Origin: Nymphaea colorata | Taxonomy: Eukaryota; Streptophyta; Magnoliopsida; Nymphaeales; Nymphaeaceae | Length of the DNA stretch: 60,000 bases | Direction: 5' to 3' | NCBI RefSeq assembly: GCF_008831285.2 | Contig: NC_045142.1 | Span: forward strand, 21,827,354-21,887,353 | In this document: in pieces, positions 52,656 to 60,000 of the stretch | How the letters are laid out: the number at the start of each line of letters is the position of its first letter | Numbering within the stretch: position 1 is the stretch's first letter | Notes under the pieces: model-generated | Told to the model about the DNA's origin: nothing | Seen by the model: the letters and a program-made list of their open reading frames with translations, nothing else | The model's database searches: none | Program-made: the position numbers and the translations under genes

Positions 52656-54698
52656 TGTCTAACCCAGGTTTGCTAACCGAACAAACGCCTGTACAATATG
52701 CATCTACTATTTATAAGAATCTTGACATATATATGTGGAACTATTAAGGTCCACATTTACCTTTTTCATCATGGAAGCCTAATGTGTGGATACCTGTTGT
52801 TGACTTGTTGTTCTGTAACTACACATGCCCAATATTTTCTAAACATTCCTTTGTGATATTGTCTGTGCATTTATGAACTATATCTGCGTATGCATGATAT
52901 TTTTTTGCAATATACTTACATTTTGTTGATAAAGTCAAAACAAGGATTTTAATGTGTTGGAATTTGTTTTGGCAGGCATAATGGCCTTAAGTGCCACAAG
53001 TGCTTATTATGATATAACAGAGATTGCAACTCGCATCTTGCCAAATATCGTTGTACTTACCATTGATCCTGACAGGTGAGTTGCCTTCATTACTGTGGTT
53101 GTACTTGAAACATCATATTGAGTTCATTATGTTGCACCTGACTATCATAATTCTGTGCTCAAAATTTCAAGATGGTCTTCTAAGTCACATGGGTAATGCA
53201 TCCAACAGGCATGTGAGCCGCACCTTTTTTTTTTTCCTATTTTCTCTCTCCCTCTTTTTGTTTTCGTCCTATTTTTCCCTTCTCTCTCCTGAAAGACAAT
53301 GAGGCAGGGAGCCATCTGTTTGTCTCCTTTTTCTGTTAAAAGAGGAGAGATAAAGTGGCTTTCTCCTACCCATCCCTTTTATTCAAACGGATGGGAGAGA
53401 TGGAGAAGCCTATGGGGTGCACTAGTACATCTCTCTCTCCCTCGCTGTCCATGCTGAACAGAAGAAAAATAAAGGCACTGGTACACTTAGATCATATTGA
53501 CCCAAGATTTGAGTTCTCTATCTAGGATAGGTGGGTATAACTTATGAGTGCCTAGTACAGTAACAGGTCCACTTTAGGCTTCAGAAACTGGAAATAATTC
53601 TTAATGAACCAATGGTCCTACCTACTGCTAGAGATTTGACCCTGGAAATAGGGGAACACTTTCTCCTTTGAATTGATGCTTATTGGAGTCTTGCACTTCT
53701 TACCTAAGTAGCATAGATGCCGGTACAAAAGGTGTAAGAAAATTTCACAGTACGGATGCATATGTGCATGGGTCTATATATATAATGATCCACATAGTTC
53801 GAGTGATAAATCAGACTGATAAGCTGTAACTGTGTCATTTTTACATGTTATTGAAGCCAGAAGGGGAAGATTTCACTGGAACCAAATTGTGAGCACATCA
53901 TTGTGGTGGGACTAGCACTGTTGCTCACAATGAGGAGTATGCCGGGTGGGAGTTGTGGGCATTCAAATGCCTGTTGACCTTGAAGTGGTTCTCTGTAAAA
54001 ATGGATATCATGGACAGATGAGTACATCACAACATCTCTAAATAAATGAAGTGAACATATATCTGACCAGAAAAGGTATTGGGAATGATGGAGCAGCCGA
54101 GGGAAGATGCACCTTGAGTCCCATCTACGGAGTTAAGAAGGACAATAGATTAGCATACATGTACTACTATAAGAACACGTGAGACAGGAGACTGCTGAAA
54201 CATTTTATTTCAATTTTATCTCGTTGCACTACCGTCCCATGATATTGTTAAAGGAAAGACACAGTAGCTGCTGTTGATGGTGGAGAAAGAATCAGGGACT
54301 ATGTTTAGATTTGAAAAGCATTATTATGTTGATGGGTTAAAAAGGCATTTTGATTTTTGTGAATGTGAATGATCATTCACATTTCAGTATCTGAACAAGA
54401 AAAGTAGCTGCAAAATATTTTTAGAATTAAAGAGACACTGGAATTCTATTTGGGCATTGGTTTTTTCCTTTATTTTTGCAATTTTGATGCTGTGCAGTCA
54501 GCATATCATGTAATCTTGATGAATGAAAATTGCATATGCTATCATTGGCTGGTGATTCCTTTTTCTACTTAACTTTGAAAATTAATATTGAAATTAGCTT
54601 TTTCTTTCTATTATCCCCCTTCCTCCAGTGATGTGAGGTCAAAGGCATTTGCAGCAGTTGATCAATTTATGCAGATAGCAAGGCAACACCATGAGAAG
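31170..54698 (+). CDS. CTEXP: SCY1-like pseudokinase with HEAT repeats (CTEXP/SCYL1 type), 5' 17 exons; 3' end off the window
   Basis: Exons: 31170-31295, 34480-34578, 36666-36817, 37599-37671, 40323-40445, 43605-43713, 44572-44651, 44838-44916, 45431-45570, 45683-45793, 45928-46044, 46197-46286, 48140-48193, 48416-48490, 48615-48690, 52976-53075 and 54629-54698. All have GT/AG borders and join in phase to 558 codons; the plant protein is about 800, so the C-terminus lies past 60000. The start MLKFLKGVV is the family's conserved N-terminus. Residues about 1-280 form a kinase-like domain and the rest HEAT repeats. It lacks kinase chemistry: the catalytic loop reads [10 protein letters not shown] (151-160) without HRD, and KLHAFD (169-174) replaces DFG. 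Relatives are linked to nuclear tRNA export and Golgi traffic as scaffolds; the role here is inferred from similarity. Introns range from 112 to 4,285 bp, and the long ones hold repeats. Confidence 0.95.
32100..32870. repeat. Purine-rich block with 73-bp imperfect tandem repeats in SCY1-like intron 1
   Basis: GA- and GAAA-rich DNA fills most of this stretch. Within it, units of about 73 bases start GAGACATTG at 32371, GAGAGATTGG at 32444 and GAGAGATTGG at about 32517. They share ATATAGAAGA and a CAGCC...TC(T/C)...GGAG part. The third unit is partial. Confidence 0.75.
37129..37296. repeat. TA/TATG/AAATA microsatellite cluster in SCY1-like intron 3
   Basis: TA runs, a TATG run at about 37140-37156 and an AAATA run at about 37256-37281 occur close together. 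All are non-coding. Confidence 0.9.
37525..37572. repeat. 22-bp direct repeat pair near the exon 4 acceptor
   Basis: CTTGATTGTTAAATTGTTCA followed by CT occurs at 37525 and again at 37551. It lies 27 bases before the exon 4 border. Confidence 0.9.
37803..38032. repeat. Imperfect tandem duplication in SCY1-like intron 4
   Basis: Two copies of about 110 bases (37803-37915 and about 37926-38032) share ATCATC(C/A)CTCCTTG(G/A)GCA, GAGTTTACATAGGAAAAA and CCTATTCACCCC-type ends. The second copy has internal deletions. Confidence 0.7.
38864..39112. repeat. TA microsatellite and duplicated ~80-bp unit in SCY1-like intron 4
   Basis: A TA run at about 38864-38905 is followed by two copies of a unit containing ATTATGTACACACACACA, TTTCATACTAAAGGTGTTTT and CTTTATAGTGAATAT. 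They lie at about 38906-38987 and 39032-39112, with a TATG run between. The whole block is missing from the ectopic copy at 15811-17355. Confidence 0.85.
40785..40918. repeat. Imperfect tandem duplication in SCY1-like intron 5
   Basis: GTGTAGGCT...ACTAACATGGTATAGTCAAC followed by a GCGTTAAAT/GTGTTAAAT end occurs twice, from about 40785 and from about 40853. Confidence 0.7.
41265..41390. repeat. GGA/GAA purine tract in SCY1-like intron 5
   Basis: About 125 bases almost wholly A and G on the plus strand, dominated by GGAGGA and AGGAAGA words. Open frames across it on either strand are composition artefacts. Confidence 0.9.
43964..44369. mobile_element. Non-autonomous TIR element candidate with 9-bp target duplication in SCY1-like intron 6
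   Basis: TTTATAACA occurs at 43964-43972 and 44361-44369. Immediately inside on the left is TAGTCACAAA; the inverse TTTGTGACTA lies five bases inside the right copy. The 390-bp interior is A/T-run rich with CACG and CGTGTTT words and no coding. Nine-base duplications suggest a Mutator-type mobiliser. It ends 202 bases before exon 7. Confidence 0.45.
50845..51619. mobile_element. Mutator-like MITE candidate with 10-bp target duplication in SCY1-like intron 15
   Basis: GGTTATACCT at 50845-50854 is repeated exactly at 51610-51619. The 755-bp insert begins AATGTTGTGGGCATATAGTA and its right end, read inversely, begins AGTGTTACACGTATTGTACT, giving weakly matching inverted ends. Both ends are rich in GTATCGTA-type words (such as CGTATCGTAAGG and CCGTATCAT). 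The middle has a GAGAGAGGG stretch near 51370 and no coding domain. Ten-base duplications fit Mutator-type transposition. Confidence 0.6.
52594..52655. repeat. Compound TA/GA microsatellite in SCY1-like intron 15
   Basis: A TA run followed directly by a GA run. Confidence 0.95.
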
Positions 54699-54953
54699 GT
54701 AAATTATTTCCTTCATTAATTTTCTCATCTGTTTGCTTTTATATGATAGTCACACTATGGATTTCTTGAGCTGGCAGCTTGATGTTAGATGCACCAATTC
54801 CTGTAGCTTTTGGCAGTTCGGAGTGCTTCTGAAGCATTTGTCTATTGGATGTGTTTGATTGTCTCTTTTTTTTTATTAGTTCGAGAACACCATAGCATTT
54901 TCATGTTTTAAATGTTTTTACTATTATACCAGCAATGATCATGTAATGAAATT

Positions 54954-55020
54954 CTAAATCTCAGCTATATCTGTATCCATTAAAGAAAAATCAAAATCTC
55001 AGCTATATCCATATCCATTA
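54954..55020. repeat. Direct repeat at the left border of the intronic Copia element
   Basis: AAATCTCAGCTATATC followed by (T/C)(G/A)TATCCATTA occurs at about 54956 and again at about 54994. It sits just outside the point where Copia homology stops. Confidence 0.8.
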
Positions 55021-55084
55021 CCATACTTTGAACATATAGTTCTTTATGTCTTCTTGGAATTTTAAGTTCTTTTTGTCCAGTTGT

Positions 55085-55430
55085 GGAAGCCATGACTCGA
55101 TATTTAGCTTCGGTAGAAGAAGGAGAGACTTTCTGTTGCTTTTTGCACTTCCATGAGATGAGTGATTCTCCTAAAAAAACACAAAATAGAGTAGTCGAGT
55201 GTCTATCATTTGGATCTTCTCCCCAATCAGTGTCAATATATGCAATCAAGTTTAGAGAAGACGAAGAAGCCATAAATACTCCCTTGTTTATTGTCCCTTT
55301 GATGCATCTAATGGTACAAAGTACAACTCCCATATGAACGGTTGATGGAGCATGCTAAAATTGACTTACTGTGTGAACTACATGAAAAATATCTGAGCGA
55401 GTGATACTAAGATACATTAAAGATCCCACA
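55085..55430 (-). pseudogene. Copia RNase H, truncated
   Basis: LIAYIDTDWGEDPNDRHSTT, LISWKCKKQQKVSPSSTEAK and YRVMAS are the first two acidic blocks of Copia RNase H. The following residues (GQKELKIPRRH...) no longer match the family, marking the break. Confidence 0.85.
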
Positions 55431-55435
55431 AATTG

Positions 55436-56280
55436 TCAGTAGGGAGTAGAATTGGTAAGAGGAACTCCATCATCAATCTTCATTTTGCTTCCTAATGTTT
55501 TAGGAGTTTTCGTGATCTTATCATCTGTTATACCTGACTTAGCAATAATCTCTATAAAAAACTTAGTTTGTGATAAAAAATAGCCTCTAGTAGAGTATGC
55601 AACCTCAATACCTAGGAAGTATGTTAGAAAACCTAAATCTTTCATTTCAAAGGTTTTTTGCAGTATATGTTCTAACATTCTTTAATACCTTCTTTGTGAC
55701 TACTTGTAATGATCATGTCATCAACATATAGTAGGAGAATTATGATACCTGCAGTAGATTCTTAACAAATAAAACAGTGTCAGTCAAACATGAATGAAAT
55801 CTATAATTAGAGATAACAGAGTTAAAATGATCAAACCAAGTTTTAGGGGCTTGAGGCCATATAGAGCCTTCTTAAGTCTAAGAACTTTTCTTTGTGGAAG
55901 TGACAAACCTTGTGGTACTTCCATATAAACTTCTTTCATAGGGTCTCTATTTAAGAAAACATTCTTAACATCCATTTGATAGATATTCCAATTTCTAATG
56001 GATGCTAAAGCAATAACAGTCTTAACAGTAGCAAATGTTTTTTCATAGTCAATTCCATATTCTTGAGTATAACCTTTAGCAACAAGCCTGACTTTATATA
56101 TTTCTAGAGATCTATCACTTTTCATTTTCATGTTGTAAACTCATTTGCATATAATAGTCTTTTTCCCTATAGATAGATCTTGTACTTCCCATGTTTCAGC
56201 TTTTCTCAAGGCGCTCAATTCCTCTAACATAGCATTCTTCCACTCAATATATTTTGAGGCTTCATTAAATGTAGTTGGTT
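55436..56280 (-). pseudogene. Copia reverse transcriptase (broken)
   Basis: From the right: EWKNAMLEELSALRKAETW near 56250, then a stop, then YKVRLVAKGYTQEYGIDYEKTF (about 56030-56100). NIYQMDVKNVFLNRD and LRLKKALYGLK follow, and then the frame shifts. MKDLGFLTYFLGIEV and GYFLSQTKF lie at 55436-55678. The YVDD-equivalent region falls in the interrupted part near 55680-55740. Confidence 0.87.
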
Positions 56281-56585
56281 CAAAGTGTTAGTAAATGACA
56301 TTGATTCTAACTCTATGTGTTGGGGTGAATGTCTCGTATGACACAAACCTATTGGGTTGCCTTACATTTCTAGTGGATCTTCTAAGGTTGTCTTCATTTG
56401 AAGTTTCATGGTGTTTTTTTTCACCAATATTTTGTTGTCAGTTTCTTCTATGATATGTGATTATGTCTTTGGGTACTCCACTGTTATCCTTGTCATTAAT
56501 GTTACTATCAATATCATACGTCTCATCATCACATTGGGAGAGATACTTGAATAAAAGAATAATCATTGTTGTTTTGTGATTCTCC

Positions 56586-57570
56586 TCAATTTTCGAATTC
56601 ATTTTCTTCTTCGTTAGACTTTACATTCCTTGAAACTATGATATTGTCTTTGACTGGGTCATAACATTTATAGTCTTTTTGTGTCTCAGAATAACCAATG
56701 AAGACACATTCAATAACCTTTGAACTTAGTTTGTCAGTCTTGTAATTTAAAACAAAGCATTTGCATCCAAAAATTTGAAGTCTATTGAGATCAGGTTCAT
56801 ATTTGAACAATTTTTCAAAAGGAGTTATATTATTTAAAACTTTTGAAGACATTCTATTTATGAGATAAAATGGAAGCAAGGGCTGTTTCAGCCCAAAAGG
56901 TTTTAGGTATATTTTTTGCAATAAAAAGAGTTCTTGTTGTTTCTACTATATGTCTATGTTTTCTTTCAGGAAGTTCATTTCGTTGAGGTGTTTTTTGACA
57001 TGGTTTTCGATGAACTATTTCATAGTTTTCCAAAGATCTTATGAATTCATTTGAAATATATTCACCTCCAGAATCAGTTCTTAGGATTTTTAGTTTAGCG
57101 TCAAACTGTTTTTTTACCAAGTTGTGAAAAATTTTGAACACCTCAAAAACTTCAGATTTGAATAGTAGGAAATATATCCAACAATATCTAGTGAAATCAT
57201 CAACAAATATCACATAATAAGACAGTCCTCCTTTTGACATGATAGGAGAGGGCCCCCACGTATTGGAATGAACAAGCTCAAACGACGTAGAAGAAAAAAA
57301 GATTCTTGGTCCAAAAGATAAAGATTTCATCTTTCCATGTATGCAATCATTACATTTAAAGTTCTCAATACAAATATCCTTGGTAGGAGTCATCATAGAT
57401 AATTTTCTAATGTTTGGATGACCTAATCTTTGATGCCAAATATTGATGTCCACATTTTTGACATAGTAACAAAAATTTTCTTTGGGGATACATAAGTTGT
57501 TCATGTAGTAAAGGTCTCCATTTCTAAAACCTTCCCCAATCAATCTCCCGGTTTGGTGATCCTGCACCAA
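56586..57570 (-). pseudogene. Copia integrase (one frameshift)
   Basis: WHQRLGHPN and CNDCIHGK form the HHCC finger. ELVHSNTWGPSP (first catalytic D replaced by N), RTDSGGEYISNEF and RNELPERKHRH span the core. The frame shifts near 56870 into YLINRMSSKVLNNITPFEKL and FGCKCFV, which continue to 56586. Confidence 0.88.
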
Positions 57571-57741
57571 ACATTTATTTGATGAAAATACTATATTAAA
57601 CCAATATCTGAAATTTGCGATGCAAAAAGTAAGTTAAGATTAAGTCTAGGGACATAATTAACTTTTGGTATAAAGAATTTTTGTTTTTCTCCAAATTTTT
57701 TTTCAAAATTTCCAACTCCTTTAACACTCAAAGATGTTCTA

Positions 57742-57942
57742 TTAGCGGTAACTACATTTGCCCTTTATTGCTTGTTCAAACTTAGTCAAAGATAATATAT
57801 TAGGTGTCATGTGAAATGATGCACCAGAATCTAGAAGCCAAGGAATCATACTGGGAGTGTTGGAGGTGGATGTCGTTGTTGCTAGTGCTTCGGAATTTGA
57901 CTCCTTTATTATTGGTTGAAGAACCGACATGATTTGGTTCAA
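57742..57942 (-). pseudogene. Copia protease region
   Basis: WLLDSGASFHMT is the Copia aspartic protease motif. An in-frame stop separates it from the integrase finger downstream. Confidence 0.85.
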
Positions 57943-58179
57943 TGTTGTGGAGATTGACGCAAGATCAAATCCTTCATTTTGAACATTTGCAACCTTTCAT
58001 TGATCAAATTGTCTAGGATTGTGTTGCCCTCCTTGAGAATATGAAGCTCCTCCTTTGAGAAAATTCCCTCAATTTCGTGATTGTCCTTCATTGTTGTTTC
58101 CCTTCAACTTTGGACAACTAAGTCTTATCACTTATGTGATCCGGTGACAAAAGTGACAAATAACCTTATATTTTTCTTT

Positions 58180-59091
58180 ATTTTGATTTTTAAATGAGGG
58201 GGTCCAAAAGATCTAATGTTGTTTTCGGGTCTAGAAGTGGCTAAAACCTTTTCTTCTTCTTATTTGGAAATGAGGACACTAACAATTTCTTTGGTTAAAT
58301 TCATTCTAGTTTCTTCTCCACTTAGTTTCGTAAGAAGTTCATGAATAAGTAGAGGAGAAACTAAGGATAAAAGAACTGGCCTTATTTGTTCAAATTCGGG
58401 TCTTAGCCCTTGATGAAATTGAAAAAATTTAAATTCATCAACTTTATCTCTCCTAATCTCGTGGCATTTACAATCCATTCCTAGTTTAGGACTAAGTTGA
58501 TCTAATTCATTCTAAACACTAGAGATTTTCATAAAATAATCTCTTACATTTTTCTCTTCTTGTTTGATATTTTGGGCTTTTTGAATCAAATAGATACTTC
58601 CAAGCCATATCTTTTTGAGTAAACATTCCTTTGAGGTATTTTAATACCTCATTTGCTTTCTCATAGTACATGAGGTTTTGAACAATTCTAGGTTCGATAC
58701 TTCCATAAATCTATCCTTTAATCCTTGAGTTCTTGGCTTCCCAATCATCTAGTTTCTTATAATATTCATTCATAGCATTTTGTCTTTCTTCCACATCTAA
58801 TTCTTTCATAATCCTATTTTCTACTTTAGTTAAAAACTTGAGAGAAGGAGGAATGAACGTACCTTTTATGAAACCCCATAAGTATTTTCCTTTGATGTGC
58901 ATCTCCAAACATTTAGCCCATAACGTATAGTTAGTTCCATCAAACTTGTATGGTGCATTGATTGCTTTCTCCCTCGATCGAAATTTTGAAGCCCTCCATG
59001 AAATCTGCTCTAGAGGACTAATTGATACTTTTGGACGTTTCACCGAACAGTTGGTGGATGGTAATCCGTTTGGAATGCAGCAGTGAACCAA
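58180..59091 (-). pseudogene. Copia gag (broken)
   Basis: FDGTNYTLWAKCLEMHIKGK near the start and FKFFQFHQGLRPEFEQIRP...LLIHELLTKLSGEETRM later are the typical N-terminal and UBN2-type gag segments. Stops and frame changes lie between them (about 58480-58710). A C-x-x-C zinc knuckle remnant may lie near 58110-58150. Confidence 0.83.
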
Positions 59092-59324
59092 GATTAAAAC
59101 AACAGAATATTGAGGTGCTGTTTTATGTTAAATACCCTTCTTCAGTACAACTGAAAGAAATGGATGGTCACTTAGCTTTAGACAGTCTTTTAGACAATTC
59201 CACAAATAGGTGGTGACGCTTGAGAAACGATATCAACAAATGGGCAGACTTCCGATGATTCAGTCTTCACAGATAAAACAGCAACCCAGCTTCAGAATTC
59301 CAATAAAAAAGCCAGCCTAAACAT

Positions 59325-59337
59325 GGCTCTGATACCA
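59325..59337 (-). other. Primer-binding site of the intronic Copia element
   Basis: On the minus strand TGGTATCAGAGCC, the exact plant Copia site complementary to initiator methionine tRNA, directly follows the LTR. Confidence 0.93.
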
Positions 59338-59682
59338 TGAAAATGTGATTATAACAGTCATTAAATGAACATGCAGCAGAAATAGGCACTAAGGTCAAGT
59401 AAAAAATATAATCTTTATTCAAATGAACATCAAATTGCTGTACATCACAGCTCATCTCTACAAGGAACAGTTTTACATATTTATACAAGTGAAGGGAGGG
59501 AAGAATGGGCTGAGCTAGCCATTGGGCTAGTTCCAATGGCTCATAAAAGAGCCGTTGGGACTAGCCAACGGCTAGAACAAAAGACAAAACAAATAAAAAA
59601 TAAAAAGAAAAATAAAATGTAAAACCTAACTAAGGTAAAACCTAACTAGATAAAAACTAACTAAGATATCCTATTTCTAACA
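59338..59682 (-). repeat. 5' LTR of the intronic Copia element
   Basis: 345 bp; on the minus strand it starts TGTTAGAAATAGG and ends CATTTTCA, with the usual TG...CA ends. It has a TATA box (TATAAATA at 59478-59485). An eight-base perfect hairpin, GCCGTTGG with CCAACGGC around a six-base loop, lies at 59551-59572. Confidence 0.9.
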
Positions 59683-60000
59683 GGACAGTTATTGTTTATA
59701 ATGTTTAAGCTTTAGTTGTTCAATTTCGTTAAGTTTGATCTTTTGAACTTCTGTTGTTATGATCATGTTATCACAAGTTTAATGTGTATTGGTGTGGTTT
59801 AGTTTTTCATTGTTTGAGTTGATAGCCATATGATTTTTCACTGAGAGTTGTATGTTATGTTAATCATCTTCACATTTCAGTATTTTGTTCATCATGAATC
59901 CTGCTCAGTTGACTATTCTCTGTTGTTAAATTGTTGAGACGTATGTTTTCTTACTTTTTTACTTTTGCGGTTGTGGCATGTTAACTTTCTTTATGGATCC
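59683..60000. other. Intron 17 of the SCY1-like gene resumes
   Basis: T-rich intron-like sequence with no exon visible up to the window edge; exon 18 must lie beyond. Confidence 0.6.

Larger units (their letters stand above)
55085..59682 (-). mobile_element. 3'-truncated Ty1/Copia element in SCY1-like intron 17, antisense to the gene
   Basis: On the minus strand from 59682: LTR, primer-binding site, gag, protease, integrase, reverse transcriptase and part of RNase H. Homology stops at about 55085, just after STEAKYRVMAS of RNase H. The end of RNase H, the polypurine tract and the 3' LTR are missing, and no target duplication can be seen. Stops and frameshifts occur throughout. The element is a different subfamily from the one at 18826-24790 (different LTR and protein sequence). 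It lies in the intron after exon 17 of the SCY1-like gene, in opposite orientation. Confidence 0.92.

Noticed and set aside
55070-59690. GGACA beside the right LTR and GTCCA near the left break as a target duplication
   Set aside because: The two are inverted relative to each other, and the left end is a truncation, so they are not a duplication.

Overview
The window is plant nuclear DNA, almost certainly from a flowering plant. It holds three spliced, intron-bearing genes with close plant homologues, separated and invaded by Ty1/Copia retrotransposons, a LINE remnant, MITE-like elements and many AT-rich microsatellites. No bacterial-type operons, CRISPR arrays or ribosomal RNA genes are visible. 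The species cannot be fixed from sequence alone. The GC-rich first exon of the P450 gene beside very AT-rich spacers would fit a monocot or an early-diverging angiosperm, but that is inference.

Layout. (1) 196-4000, minus: the 5' six exons of a DEAD-box RNA helicase whose 3' part lies off the left edge; its first exon carries an apparent one-base frameshift. (2) 4001-6935: AT-rich spacer with repeat fragments. (3) 6936-10213, minus: a complete three-exon trans-cinnamate 4-hydroxylase (CYP73A), followed upstream by its promoter with a TATA box, a GA-repeat leader and a repeated GACGGTAAC motif. (4) 10214-31169: about 21 kb of spacer. It contains several MITE-like elements, a 59-unit TA microsatellite, a duplicated and decayed piece of the SCY1-like gene (15811-17355), a LINE RNase H tail, a Copia element with both LTRs and a 5-bp target duplication (18826-24790), an older Copia relic (25370-25790) and several short tandem arrays. 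(5) 31170 to beyond 60000, plus: the first 17 exons of a SCY1-like (CTEXP-type) pseudokinase gene with large introns, several hosting transposons, including a 3'-truncated antisense Copia element (55085-59682).

The three genes do not form a pathway together: one acts in RNA metabolism, one in phenylpropanoid/lignin synthesis, and one probably in tRNA export or vesicle traffic. The main structural story is repeat-driven: intron expansion in the SCY1-like gene and the ectopic copy of its exon 5 region about 23 kb upstream. I found no convincing new multi-gene system. The most unusual items are the segmental exon copy, the elements with 9-10 bp target duplications, and the helicase frameshift.
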